Source: JBBQVZ01 sp963695975 (GTDB lineage Bacteria > Actinomycetota > UBA4738 > HRBIN12). Taken from it: a stretch of DNA of 64,000 nt. This document shows, one piece after another, positions 23,174 through 31,911 of the stretch. How positions within the stretch are numbered: position 1 is the first letter of the stretch; every line of letters begins with the position of its first letter. A program made the position numbers and the translations under genes. The notes under the pieces were generated by a model, which was not told the origin of the DNA, did not search any database, and was given only the letters and a program-made list of their open reading frames with translations. The stretch spans positions 1-64,000 of the forward strand of contig CAVOIB010000002.1 in the NCBI GenBank assembly GCA_963695975.1. Direction: 5' to 3'.

Positions 23174-25885
23174 ATGCGACGAGCGGTGGTCGCTGGCTGC
23201 TGCCTGCTCGCCCTGACGGCTTCCCTCGCGACGGGCGGCGGCGGCGGGACCGCACGGGCGGCCGGCCTTACTCCTCGACCGAACATCCTCCTGCTGGTGA
23301 GCGACGATCAGGCGTGGTCGGACTTCTCACGCGCGCTGATGCCGAGCGTGTACGCGGATCTCGTCGATCAAGGTGTGCTCTTCCGGCGTGCCTACGTGAA
23401 CACATCCCTTTGCTGTCCCTCTCGTTCCCAGATGCTGACCGGCCTGTTCGGACACCACACCGGAGTCGACTGGAACACCGTGCCGCTCGACCGGCCGACG
23501 ATCGCCCAGGCGCTGCATGACGGCGGCTACCGCACGATGCTCGCGGGCAAGTACCTGAACAGCTGGGACACCTGCGGACCGAGGCCGGAGTTCGATCGAT
23601 GGGCCTGCGTCAGCACTCCGCCTCCCTCCTCGAACTCGATGGTGGATCCGATCATCAACGAGGACGGGACGTGGACGCAGTTCGACGGATACCAGACCGA
23701 CATCCTCGCCGGTCAGGTGGCGGAGTTCATCCAGAGCACGGCGCCGGACCAGCCGTTCTTCGCGATGTACACGCCGACCTCGCCGCACATGCCGGCCGAC
23801 GACCCACGATACGACTCGATGACCGTTATCCCCCCCCGTCCTCCATCGTTCGACCAGAACACGATGCGTTACTCGAGCCCGCTGTATGCGCGGCGGGGTC
23901 CGATGTCGTCGGGCGAGGTGGCCGCCTCGGATGAGCGGTTCGTGAAGATGTCGCACGATGTGCGGTCCCTCGATGACGGGATGCGGACCGTGCTGAACAG
24001 CCTCGGCGATCGGTCCCGGGACACCCTCGTGATCTACCTCTCCGACAACGGCTACCTGTTCGGCGAACATCGCCGGTTCGGCAAGACCGACGCCTACGAG
24101 GAGTCCGTCCGCGTGCCTATGATCATCCGCTACCCGGCGCTGCTCCCTGCCGGCGCGACGTTCGCGTCGCAGGCTTTGGTTTCGAACGTGGATATCGCCC
24201 CAACCATCGCGCAACTCGCCGGGATCCCGTGGCGAGCCGACGGTCGTTCGCTCGTGCCGCTCATCGACCGATCGGCGCGAAGCGTGAGATCGGCCTTGCT
24301 GATCGAGCATTGCCAAGGCGAGAGTTCAGAGACCACACAATGCTCCGGCTTGTCGTTCGTCGCACACGAAACCCAAGCCGCCGGTTTCGTGGGGGTCGAG
24401 ACGTCTCGTTACAAGTACGTGCGATACGTGAACGGCGATCTCGAACTCTTCGATCTGAAGCACGATCCGTATGAGCTGCAGAACCTGATCGGCACTCCCG
24501 GGGCTGCAACCATCACGGCCGCGATGCGTTCGACCCTCTCCGGACTTCTCGCGCCGAGAGCGGACACCACCATCGCGACAGGCCCGTGGCCGGCCGGGAG
24601 CGGGCCCTCGCGTGCTGCAGCGTTCACGTTCTTCTCGCCCTCGCGGTTGTCGACCTACCGGTGTCGGCTCACGCGTGACGGCGTCGCCGAACAGTGGCGA
24701 TCGTGCGACGGGCAGTCCTACGCAACCGGTGCGCTCGCCGACGGTGATTATGCGTTCGAGGTCGCCGGAACCGACGAGTTCAGGAACGTCGACCCTACCC
24801 CTGCCACTCGCCACTTCACGATCGGTTCGAGCGGGACGGCCGTGTCGATCACCGCCCATCCACCCGCCGAGCAGCAGACCGGATCGGCCGCGTTCCGTTT
24901 CTCGAGTCCGGTCGCCGGAGCCACATTCGAATGCCGGATGTCGGCGGTACCCGGGGTGCTCGCGGACTGGGCGCCGTGCGACGCGGCAACCGGCGCCACG
25001 TATCCTGACCTCGCAGACGGCGCGTGGAGCTTCGAGGTTCGGGCTGAGGATCCCCTCACCCGCACCTGGAGTCGGCCGCCGGCGGAGTGGCTGGTCCGGG
25101 TCGACCATCAAGGGCCAACGTTCACGATGACTTCCCTCCCCGAGACCACCTCGTCTCGCGACGTGACCCTCCGCTTCGCCCCGACGGAGCCGGTCGACGG
25201 CGCCGTCTCCTGCCGGCTGGACGGGCGGCCCGGGCTCGACTGCTCGTCCGGCGCGTTCCGGGCGACCGGGTTGAGGAACGGCCCGCATGTCCTCAGGATC
25301 CAAGCGCGAGATGGCCTCGGCAACCTCGGATCCACCGATGTCTGGTGGGCGGTAGACGTCGGCCCTCCGAAGGTGCGGATGCCTGCGCGACCCGCTCGCT
25401 TCACCACCGACACGATCGTCAGGTTCCGGTTGTGGTCGAGGACAGACCCGTCCCTCTTCCTCTGCTCGTTCGATGATCTGCCAGAGGCTCCGTGTGATGA
25501 CAAGAACGACATCGGCCCTCTCACGGACGGCCCGCACCGATTGACCGTCTGGGGTCTCGATACAGCGTTGAATCGGTCCGCGCCGACCACTTATCGCTTC
25601 GCGATCGACACGATCCCTCCAGGGCTCGTGCTCTCGGGAACACCGGAGGACGGCGCCGTCACTGCAGATCGGACGACCGCGTTCGACGTCTGGCAGAGCG
25701 AACCCGGCGACGTGCTCTGCTCGCTCGACGCCGGTGATTTCGTCCCATGCCGGTCCCCCGTCGAGTACGAGGGACTCGCCGACGGAGCGCACACCCTTCA
25801 GCTCTATGTCCGCGATCGGGCCGGGAACGTCTCGATCGAGGTCTCCCGCTCCTGGACGGTCGACCCGAACGCTCCGCCGCCTTGA
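23174..25885 (+). CDS. Secreted sulfatase with C-terminal Ig-like modules
   Basis: 903 residues from ATG 23174. Signal peptide residues 1-29. The sulfatase domain (about 35-460) starts NILLLVSDDQAWSD with the metal-binding Asp pair. It carries LCCPSRSQMLTG, whose CxPxR core is the formylglycine site, then FGKTDAYEESVRVPMIIRYP and the usual ELFDLKHDPYELQNL near its end. Residues about 470-904 hold five similar modules, each with FxCxLD and LADGxYxFEV patterns. A formylglycine-generating enzyme must exist elsewhere. The sulfated substrate is unknown; the modules may bind the cell wall or a glycan. Confidence 0.85.
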   Translation: MRRAVVAGCCLLALTASLATGGGGGTARAAGLTPRPNILLLVSDDQAWSDFSRALMPSVYADLVDQGVLFRRAYVNTSLCCPSRSQMLTGLFGHHTGVDWNTVPLDRPTIAQALHDGGYRTMLAGKYLNSWDTCGPRPEFDRWACVSTPPPSSNSMVDPIINEDGTWTQFDGYQTDILAGQVAEFIQSTAPDQPFFAMYTPTSPHMPADDPRYDSMTVIPPRPPSFDQNTMRYSSPLYARRGPMSSGEVAASDERFVKMSHDVRSLDDGMRTVLNSLGDRSRDTLVIYLSDNGYLFGEHRRFGKTDAYEESVRVPMIIRYPALLPAGATFASQALVSNVDIAPTIAQLAGIPWRADGRSLVPLIDRSARSVRSALLIEHCQGESSETTQCSGLSFVAHETQAAGFVGVETSRYKYVRYVNGDLELFDLKHDPYELQNLIGTPGAATITAAMRSTLSGLLAPRADTTIATGPWPAGSGPSRAAAFTFFSPSRLSTYRCRLTRDGVAEQWRSCDGQSYATGALADGDYAFEVAGTDEFRNVDPTPATRHFTIGSSGTAVSITAHPPAEQQTGSAAFRFSSPVAGATFECRMSAVPGVLADWAPCDAATGATYPDLADGAWSFEVRAEDPLTRTWSRPPAEWLVRVDHQGPTFTMTSLPETTSSRDVTLRFAPTEPVDGAVSCRLDGRPGLDCSSGAFRATGLRNGPHVLRIQARDGLGNLGSTDVWWAVDVGPPKVRMPARPARFTTDTIVRFRLWSRTDPSLFLCSFDDLPEAPCDDKNDIGPLTDGPHRLTVWGLDTALNRSAPTTYRFAIDTIPPGLVLSGTPEDGAVTADRTTAFDVWQSEPGDVLCSLDAGDFVPCRSPVEYEGLADGAHTLQLYVRDRAGNVSIEVSRSWTVDPNAPPP

Positions 25886-25956
25886 CCGGCGGGAAGGCCG
25901 GGCTCGATCGACGCCAGCTCCGCGGCCGTGTCAGACCCTGGGTCTATGGTGAAGTC

Positions 25957-26208
25957 ATGGGTAACGTGATCGCGCTCGACACATACAGGGCGCTCCGCGG
26001 GCGTCCGCGAGCTCCTCTGTCGCGGCTGGAGGACGCGATCGCGCGTCTCGAGCCACTGGTCGGATGCTCGTCGGACCGGCTCCTCCGCGCCGTAGAGCGG
26101 GAGCTCCGAGACATCGGCCGCGCCGTGTCGTCTGGGAACACCCTCGAGGCGGCGGAGCGCGCAGAGCGACTCGCGGACCGCCTTGAGCATCCCGCCGCGC
26201 TCGGCTAG
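25957..26208 (+). CDS. Hypothetical 83-residue helical protein
   Basis: Starts at an ATG with TATGGT ending 6 nt upstream and no Shine-Dalgarno. The protein is a helical hairpin rich in Arg/Glu/Leu (LSRLEDAIARLEPLV, then LEAAERAERLADRLE), with the opening MGNVIALDTYRALRG typical of small actinobacterial proteins of unknown role. It lies between two exported-protein genes. Confidence 0.55.
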   Translation: MGNVIALDTYRALRGRPRAPLSRLEDAIARLEPLVGCSSDRLLRAVERELRDIGRAVSSGNTLEAAERAERLADRLEHPAALG

Positions 26209-26294
26209 CGGGAAGGGCACTCGCGTCACCACCCTCGCGTGGTCGAGCCCCGCGCCATAGACTCGCCCCGCCGAGAGGACGGAAGGGGTGGGTC

Positions 26295-27524
26295 GTGCGC
26301 CGGGCGGTGATCGCCGGGGTTTGTGCGTTCGTCGCCGTTGCCGTGGCCGGATCCGTACTCGTCAGGCTGATCCAGCACGCGCAGGCCGATGCCGGGAGCG
26401 GGTCGCCGACGCCCAGCGCGAGCGGCTCGCCGAGCCCGGAACCACAACGAGGGCCGTCGGTCGACGCCTATCTGGTGTGGGTGCCAGGCGGACTCCCCCC
26501 CGGGTTCGGCGGCCGGATCGCGGCACTCTCCATCGTCGACCGAGTCACCGTCGTCGCGGAGGACAACGTGTGGATGACGGGCTCGAACGACGAGGGAGGG
26601 AACGTCGTAGATGAGCCGCCGCAGCCGTACATGATCCCGCTCGACGCGGCGGGTATCGATCCGCTCCCGTACTCCCGCTTCCTGCCTCCGGAGGCTCGGC
26701 CGATCGTCGCCCATCTCCAGGACGGCCAGGCCATCTTGGGACAGACATCCGCGCGACTCCGCAACCTCGGGCCGGGCGGCGTGATCCGGTTCCAGGGTGG
26801 CTCAAGCGTGACCGTGATCGGTGTGCTCCCTGATCGGTTGGTCGGCGCTGCCGAGATCGTCGTCACGCGCGCGACGGGAGCCGCGATAGGCCTCAGACAG
26901 AACCGGTACGCGCTCTTCCAGCCCTCCACCGGTCTCCAGCCGGGAGCGCAGCAACTCGTGAACCGCTTCCGTGCGCTCCTCCCGCCCGACATTCAGTACC
27001 CGGTCGTGCAGGTGAGGGCCCCCGGCGAGACGAAGTACCTACGGATGGGCGACGCCGTCCTGCCGCCGGCACTCATCAAACAGCGGTTCGGCGAATGGTC
27101 GGGCCGACCCCAACCGGGTGACGCGGGCTACATCGAGATCGACCCCTCCTGGGTCCAAGCGCACATCTCGACCGCGGACCTGCCGATCCTGGGGCGCGTG
27201 TCGTGCAACCGGAAGTTCCTCCCCCAACTCAAGGGGGCGATGGAGGCCGTGGTCGCGCAGGGACTCGCGTCGACGATCCATTCGTTCGATGGCTGCTTCT
27301 CATCGCGGTTCGTCCTGGGGTCGCCCTCGGCGTCCATCTCGCACCACGCCTGGGGCGTCGCGATCGATGTGAACGCCGACACGAACCGCTTCGGCACCCC
27401 GCCGGCGCAGGACCCGCGGCTCGTCACGCTCATGAAGGAGTGGGGATTCGCCTGGGGCGGCGATTGGATCGTGCCAGACGGGATGCACTTCGAATACCTG
27501 CACCCACCCGCGGCCGGCCCCTGA
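26295..27524 (+). CDS. M15-family D-Ala-D-Ala carboxypeptidase-like peptidase, membrane-anchored
   Basis: 409 residues from a GTG. An N-terminal anchor (AVIAGVCAFVAVAVAGSVLV) and a Ser/Pro/Gly linker precede a domain of unknown type (about 55-270). The VanY/M15-type catalytic domain follows: SISHHAWGVAIDVN supplies His and Asp zinc ligands, and WIVPDGMHFEY supplies the catalytic and third ligand residues. It is likely to act on peptidoglycan stem peptides outside the membrane. The Cys pair around VSCNRKFL and FDGCFSSRF may form a disulfide. Confidence 0.8.
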   Translation: MRRAVIAGVCAFVAVAVAGSVLVRLIQHAQADAGSGSPTPSASGSPSPEPQRGPSVDAYLVWVPGGLPPGFGGRIAALSIVDRVTVVAEDNVWMTGSNDEGGNVVDEPPQPYMIPLDAAGIDPLPYSRFLPPEARPIVAHLQDGQAILGQTSARLRNLGPGGVIRFQGGSSVTVIGVLPDRLVGAAEIVVTRATGAAIGLRQNRYALFQPSTGLQPGAQQLVNRFRALLPPDIQYPVVQVRAPGETKYLRMGDAVLPPALIKQRFGEWSGRPQPGDAGYIEIDPSWVQAHISTADLPILGRVSCNRKFLPQLKGAMEAVVAQGLASTIHSFDGCFSSRFVLGSPSASISHHAWGVAIDVNADTNRFGTPPAQDPRLVTLMKEWGFAWGGDWIVPDGMHFEYLHPPAAGP

Positions 27525-27591
27525 TCGCCGAGCGCACCCATAGTCGAGGGGAGCAGGTATCAGGCGCATCGTCTGCACGTGCTCGGGAGCC

Positions 27592-27607
27592 GGGCGGCAT
27601 CCCGCCC
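27592..27607. terminator. Short hairpin between convergent genes
   Basis: GGGCGG and CCGCCC pair around a 4-nt loop in the gap between the VanY-like gene and the HAD gene, which converge here. It may serve both. Confidence 0.35.
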
Positions 27608-27738
27608 CCGGGTCCTGAGCATGCCTCCCGCGGCGTGACTCGCGCGTGGGTTCTGCTCCCCTCGTGGGCCTCCGAAGAGGACCACCTCGACCGTACACCC
27701 GGTCCCCCCGAGGCGCAACGCGACCGGATCGAGTCGGA

Positions 27739-28545
27739 TCAGGCCAGGGCGTGACGCGCGCTCCCTCGCGATCGGAGCACCACCCATACCAAGACCGCAG
27801 CCGCGAGGCCCGCGCCCACCGCGGCCGCCATCGACGGCCGGGGACGCGGCACCGCGGATGCGATGCGCGAGCGCAGGCGCACCGGCTGGCGGAAGTCGCG
27901 GATCTGCCATTCCCGCTCCTCAGCCAACCGGCGTAGCTCCTTGTCCGGGTTGACCGCCACAGGGTTCCCGACCTCCTCGAGCATCGGGAGATCGGTCGCG
28001 GAATCGCTGTACGCGTACGAGCGTTCCAGGTCGATGCCCACCCGTTCGGCGAGCGAACGGATCGCCTCAGCCTTCTGATCGCCGTACGCGTAGAACTCGA
28101 GCTCACCCGTGTACCGGCCGTCGCCGCCGACCTCGGCCCGGGTCGCGATCACGCCGGAGACGCCGAAATGCCGGGCGAGCGGACGCACGATCTCCTCCGG
28201 TGAGGACGACACGATGTAGATGCGTCGACCCTCGCTGCGATGGAGATCCATCAGGTCGAGCGCCTCCTGATAGACGTACGGATCGATCACATCGAGGATC
28301 ACGTCTTGCACCAACCGCTCCACTTGCGCGCGATCCCAACCCTTGGTGAGGGCGAGCATCCCTTCCTTCAGGCGCTCCATCTTGTTCTCGTCCGCGCCCA
28401 CCAGCAGGTAGACGACCTGGGCGTACGCGCCACGGAGCAGCTGTCCACGCGAGACCATCCCCGCGCGGTACAACGGCCGCGACAGCGCGAGCGACGACGA
28501 GCGGGAGATGATCGTCTTGTCGAGATCGAAGAACGCGGCTTCCAT
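27739..28545 (-). CDS. HAD-IB (SerB-like) phosphatase with C-terminal membrane helix
   Basis: 268 residues from the ATG preceded by GTAGGA. FFDLDKTII is motif I with the nucleophile Asp, IVSSSPEEIV is motif II, and YSDSATDLPMLEEVG is motif III/IV. This matches the HAD-IB group related to phosphoserine phosphatase and CicA. The last 35 residues are a membrane helix (AAAVGAGLAAAVLVWVVL) with a basic tail, so it acts at the inner face of the membrane. Lysophosphatidate or a phospholipid intermediate is a plausible substrate by analogy, not by direct evidence. Confidence 0.8.
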   Translation of the reverse strand: MEAAFFDLDKTIISRSSSLALSRPLYRAGMVSRGQLLRGAYAQVVYLLVGADENKMERLKEGMLALTKGWDRAQVERLVQDVILDVIDPYVYQEALDLMDLHRSEGRRIYIVSSSPEEIVRPLARHFGVSGVIATRAEVGGDGRYTGELEFYAYGDQKAEAIRSLAERVGIDLERSYAYSDSATDLPMLEEVGNPVAVNPDKELRRLAEEREWQIRDFRQPVRLRSRIASAVPRPRPSMAAAVGAGLAAAVLVWVVLRSRGSARHALA

Positions 28546-28635
28546 CGTTCCTACCATCCTACGTTGAGCCTCCGACGTGACCATCGGCGGGTCGCGCCGC
28601 TCCCTTGATGTTCGCGTGCTCTGGCGCGCGACTGG

Positions 28636-29184
28636 TCAGCGGCGGATGCGCCCGAGCGCGCTCCGGAACCCCTTGATCCACGCGAGCTCGGCCTTCGCGA
28701 GAACCTCCTGCCGATCGAGCATCGCGTTCGAGACCACGCGCCCCGGACCGCGGTCTGCGGCCGTCCTCGTTCGCTCCGTCTTCACCGCATCCAGCAGGTC
28801 CCGCATGGCGGTTTCGTGCGCGTCCGCGGCCCGACGCGCCTGTGTCGCCGAGAGCAGATGTGCGTAGCCGAACGCGAGACCGGCGTCGGTCTCGTACGGC
28901 TCCAACGATGCGAACCGTTCCTCAAGGCCGGCCGAGAGCCGATCGCGACCGGATCTCGAGATGCGATACACGCGCCGGTCCGGTCCATCAGCGCCCTCCT
29001 GCTCTCGCCCGCCGATGAGACCCTCGCGCTCCAGTCGCCGAAGCACCTGGTAGACCGAGGCCTTCCCCACCTCGACCCAGAACCCCATGCTCCGTGCACG
29101 GAACCGCTCGAGCAGCTCGTAGCCATACAGCGGCTCCTCCGCGAGCAACCCCAGCACCACGACCTCAACCTTGGAGACGATCAT
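28636..29184 (-). CDS. PadR-family transcriptional regulator
   Basis: 182 residues. The winged helix reads VEVVVLGLLAEEPLYGYELLERF, then KASVYQVLRRLEREGLIGG and VYRISRSGRDRL, followed by the long helical C-terminal dimerisation region usual for PadR subfamily 2. The frame is open much further upstream, but the ATG at 29184 has AGAAGGG 8 nt ahead and gives a normal protein. An inverted repeat lies about 40 bp upstream. The adjacent HAD phosphatase gene follows on the same strand and may be a target. Confidence 0.85.
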   Translation of the reverse strand: MIVSKVEVVVLGLLAEEPLYGYELLERFRARSMGFWVEVGKASVYQVLRRLEREGLIGGREQEGADGPDRRVYRISRSGRDRLSAGLEERFASLEPYETDAGLAFGYAHLLSATQARRAADAHETAMRDLLDAVKTERTRTAADRGPGRVVSNAMLDRQEVLAKAELAWIKGFRSALGRIRR

Positions 29185-29225
29185 CTGGACGTCCCTTCTC
29201 ATCGCCGGGCGGACGGGGTCAGAGT

Positions 29226-29244
29226 CTAGTCCATACCAGACTAG
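29226..29244. promoter_or_regulatory. Inverted repeat upstream of padR-like gene
   Basis: CTAGTC and GACTAG are perfect inverted arms separated by 7 nt, located 42 bp before the PadR-family start. PadR proteins bind palindromes in their own promoters, so this is a candidate auto-operator. Confidence 0.4.
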
Positions 29245-29321
29245 TGAGCTACGAGGAGGAGGGACGAACCAGCCTCGGGGCGAGCGATCGCCCCGAGGCT
29301 CGGCATCCCGATGCGCGAGTG

Positions 29322-29708
29322 CTACGACGACACTCGCCCCACGCATGTTTCGCCGCTCGAGGCGTTCGTCGCGCGTGCGACGAACCGGTCGGAGCCGGCG
29401 GCTTTGGAAACACGCCGCTTGACCTCGAACGACCCGCTCGGCGGCTGTGTCGTGCGGGATCCGGAGAAGATCCGTGACCCGTTCCGCTGGATCGCGACAT
29501 CCCACACCTGCCCGGCAACGTTCTGGTCCACCTCGAACTCGACCTCCATCCCGCCGTTGTCGGGCTTGGCCTTCAGCTTCCAGGTGCTCTGCGCGCTGCA
29601 GTGACCTTGCCTGACGACGTCCGCACGAGCAGCATGCGCCGCAGGCGCCGACGCGAGTACGAAGACGGCCACCAGTCCGATCGCCATCAGGTTCATCCGC
29701 TTCCCCAT
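29322..29708 (-). CDS. Small secreted protein of unknown function
   Basis: 128 residues. The signal peptide (LMAIGLVAVFVLASAPAAHA) ends near residue 26. The mature domain is beta-rich with two cysteines (GHCSAQSTW and GETCVG) that could pair, and with the motif GQVWDVAIQRNGSRIF. A GGAGGGA ribosome-binding site precedes the ATG. Similar short secreted domains are common in soil actinobacteria, but I know of no assigned role. Confidence 0.65.
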   Translation of the reverse strand: MGKRMNLMAIGLVAVFVLASAPAAHAARADVVRQGHCSAQSTWKLKAKPDNGGMEVEFEVDQNVAGQVWDVAIQRNGSRIFSGSRTTQPPSGSFEVKRRVSKAAGSDRFVARATNASSGETCVGRVSS

Positions 29709-29791
29709 CTCGATCCCTCCTCCAGACGTGCCCTCGGTGTGTTGGTCCGCACGTCCTCAGTACTACGGTCAGCCCGCAGGTCGGGCTGTCA

Positions 29792-29824
29792 GGATCCGGC
29801 CAAGGATCGGCCAAGGATCGGTAA
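29792..29824 (+). repeat. Three short direct repeats upstream of tRNA-Sec
   Basis: GGATCCGGCCAA, GGATCGGCCAA and GGATCGGTAA lie head-to-tail, ending 21 bp before the promoter box of the selenocysteine tRNA. They could be protein-binding sites or chance low-complexity sequence. Confidence 0.45.
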
Positions 29825-29845
29825 GGAGCTCGGGCGACCAGCCGG

Positions 29846-29851
29846 TAGGCT
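29846..29851 (+). promoter_or_regulatory. -10 box of tRNA-Sec
   Basis: TAGGCT ends 7 nt before the first base of the mature tRNA, so transcription probably begins at or next to the tRNA 5' end. No strong -35 is visible. Confidence 0.5.
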
Positions 29852-29858
29852 GCGTCAG

Positions 29859-29950
29859 GGAGGCGTCAGGGTTCCTGGTGGGCCCCGCGGTCTTCAACAC
29901 CGTTGTGGGGGCGCGAGCTCCCAGGCGGGTTCGATTCCCGTCCGCCTCCG
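29859..29950 (+). tRNA. selC: tRNA-Sec (anticodon UCA)
   Basis: The acceptor strand GGAGGCG pairs with CGCCTCC. The D arm is GGGTTC/GGGCCC (6 bp, with G-U pairs) around CTGGT. The anticodon stem GCGGT/ACCGT holds the loop CTTCAAC, so the anticodon is UCA. A long variable arm follows (GGGGGC, GCGA loop, GCTCCC), then a normal T arm with TTCGATT. The 6-bp D stem, long variable arm, UCA anticodon and G discriminator are diagnostic of bacterial selenocysteine tRNA. An eighth acceptor pair would be a U-C mismatch. CCA is not encoded. This tRNA inserts Sec at UGA codons with SelB; no selA, selB or selD is in the window. Confidence 0.95.
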
Positions 29951-29979
29951 CTGATGAAAGCTCGCGATAGGCTTGTGGG

Positions 29980-30294
29980 ATGAACGAACATCTCCAGGAG
30001 CTGGCCGATCGGTTCGACACGAGCGTCGATGAACTCTTGGTGTTCTTCGACTCACCGACGGGACGGCGCCTCCGCAAGGGCTTAGCGACCGGATTGATCC
30101 TCTCGGTGCCGCTCGTCATGCGCATACCTGGGCTGAGACGGTCGCCGATCGGACGGATGATCGAGTTCGCCGGCGGTACGGCGATCGTGATCAAGCTCGC
30201 GGAGCTCATCCGCGACTGGGAACACCAACAAGACGGACACCCGCAGGCTCAGACGCAGGTGATCGACGTTCCGCCCGTCGAGCCGTCCGGCTAA
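29980..30294 (+). CDS. Hypothetical 104-residue protein next to tRNA-Sec
   Basis: ATG with TAGGCT 6 nt upstream and no clear Shine-Dalgarno. An acidic helical N-terminus (LADRFDTSVDELLVFFDS) is followed by a moderately hydrophobic segment (GLATGLILSVPLVMRIPGL) and another (IEFAGGTAIVIKLAELI), so it may associate with the membrane. Family not recognised. Its stop overlaps that of the convergent amine oxidase by four bases. Confidence 0.55.
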   Translation: MNEHLQELADRFDTSVDELLVFFDSPTGRRLRKGLATGLILSVPLVMRIPGLRRSPIGRMIEFAGGTAIVIKLAELIRDWEHQQDGHPQAQTQVIDVPPVEPSG

Positions 30295-31895
30295 GCGGAA
30301 GGCTGCCCGGTCGCCGACAGCACCTCGCGCGCCGCCCGCAGCCCGGTCTCCACACCGCCGTTCAGGTATCCCTGGCTGTACGTCGACGTGTGCTCGCCGG
30401 CGAAGTGGACGTTCCCCTCGGGCAGACCTAGATACCCCCAGTAGCTCGTCCATTGGCCAGGGAGGAAGGCGGCGTAGGACCCTTTCACCCAGGGATCGTC
30501 AACCCATGAATCGAGCCACGCGGTCCCGTTGAACGACGCCCGGACCCCCGGGAGCCAACGGTCTAAGAATGCGAGTGCGTCGTCCACGACATCCTCGGGT
30601 GCCGGCGCGTGGGGTACGTCGGTCGGGTAACTCGCACCGGTCCGCCCGCCGGTGTACATCGTGAAGATCGCGCCCGATCCCGCTTCGTTCACCGTGCTAT
30701 CCCAACTCCAGTTCCGAGGGTCGTCTGAGAGAACCTCCCCGTTCCATCGCTCGAACACCGGCAACCGATCGCGGAACTGCAAGAGTAGCTTGGCGTTCGT
30801 CCCCATCCCAAGCGCTTCGATCGCTTGCAGGCGTTTCGCGCTGAGACCAGCCGAGGATAGGTCGACGTCTCGAAGCGTCGTGAAAGGCAGGCACAGCACA
30901 ACGTGATCGGCGACGACCTCCCTCGACGAGCCTCCGAAGGAAAGCGTGTAGGAGCCGTCCGACCGTTGCGATAGCGAGAGGAGCGGCGCACCGAGATGCA
31001 GCGAACCGCCCGGGAGGATCTCGGCGATCCTGTGCGGGATCTGATCGTTCCCCCCATGGACGTGGTAGCGCTCGTCGGCCGGCCCGCCCGCATACGGTGC
31101 GATGAAGTAGTCGATCAGCGCGATCGCGGAGATGTCCTGGGCATCCAACCCGTACTCGCTCGAGACGATCGTCTGCAGGTACTCTCCGAGTATCGAGGCG
31201 AGCCCGCCCGGCACGTGTTCTTCGATCCACTCACGCACCGTGGTTCGATCGAACGCTCGTGCGGCAGGGCTTGCTTGATCCCAACGGTACGACCCGATGC
31301 GAGCCGCGTCTCGAGCGAGCTGACGAACCACCTGCTCGAGACCATCCCGGACCTCTGCCAACGTTCGGCGTTCTCCCTCGAATACCACCAAGCGCCTCCT
31401 GGGCTGCCCTTCGGCTTCGTACCCGGCGAACGTGTCTTCGAGGCGCAGCCCGAGCTTCGCGGCGAGTCGCCTGACGTGGATGTGACGCGTGTCGATGAAC
31501 TCTCCACCGTGCTCGGCGGTCTGGCGGTAGGCGAACCCGCGTGCGGTCCAGCAGCGCCCACCGATCCGGTCCCGCGCCTCGAAGACGTCCGCTCTGACGC
31601 CGCGTGCATGGAGCTCGTACGCGCAGGAGAGCCCTGCGAGGCCCGCGCCCACGATCACGATGCGTGGGTCGTGCGCGAAGCGCCGCGGCGGGAGAGCGAG
31701 CGCCGCGGCGGGAGATCCCGCCAGCGCCGTCGCAGCACCGAGTGTCGCCGCGCCCAACAGCAGGTCGCGGCGCGTGACGAGCCGTTCGTGGATGGCGATC
31801 GCCTCGTCCAGGGAGGCCGCGCGGTCCCGGGAGAGCGACGCATACACCTTCGCCACATCTCGCATCGCACGCATCAGGGGCGTCCGTCTGCCCAC
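30291..31895 (-). CDS. Flavin-dependent amine oxidase family protein (Tat-exported)
   Basis: 534 residues from a GTG with GGAGGAGG 6 nt upstream. A TRRDLLLGAATLG sequence at about 36-48 resembles a Tat signal preceded by a long leader. The FAD site is RIVIVGAGLAGLSCAYEL, then EARDRIGGRCWT and, near the end, VHFAGEHTSTYSQGYLNGGVE, the standard MAO/LAAO layout. It oxidises an amine or amino acid, probably outside the membrane. It lies 16 bp downstream of the MFS gene, so the two form an operon; uptake or export of the amine is a reasonable link. Confidence 0.82.
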   Translation of the reverse strand: MGRRTPLMRAMRDVAKVYASLSRDRAASLDEAIAIHERLVTRRDLLLGAATLGAATALAGSPAAALALPPRRFAHDPRIVIVGAGLAGLSCAYELHARGVRADVFEARDRIGGRCWTARGFAYRQTAEHGGEFIDTRHIHVRRLAAKLGLRLEDTFAGYEAEGQPRRRLVVFEGERRTLAEVRDGLEQVVRQLARDAARIGSYRWDQASPAARAFDRTTVREWIEEHVPGGLASILGEYLQTIVSSEYGLDAQDISAIALIDYFIAPYAGGPADERYHVHGGNDQIPHRIAEILPGGSLHLGAPLLSLSQRSDGSYTLSFGGSSREVVADHVVLCLPFTTLRDVDLSSAGLSAKRLQAIEALGMGTNAKLLLQFRDRLPVFERWNGEVLSDDPRNWSWDSTVNEAGSGAIFTMYTGGRTGASYPTDVPHAPAPEDVVDDALAFLDRWLPGVRASFNGTAWLDSWVDDPWVKGSYAAFLPGQWTSYWGYLGLPEGNVHFAGEHTSTYSQGYLNGGVETGLRAAREVLSATGQPSA

Positions 31896-31911
31896 GTGCG
31901 TCCTCCTCCGG

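Noticed and set aside
24326..25792. 488-residue minus-strand frame opposite the sulfatase
   Set aside because: It is Arg/Gly/Asp-rich with no recognisable fold; the sulfatase and its Ig-like modules explain the region.
29859..29950. Integration site at the tRNA-Sec 3' end
   Set aside because: I found no integrase gene and no second copy of the tRNA 3' end in the window.
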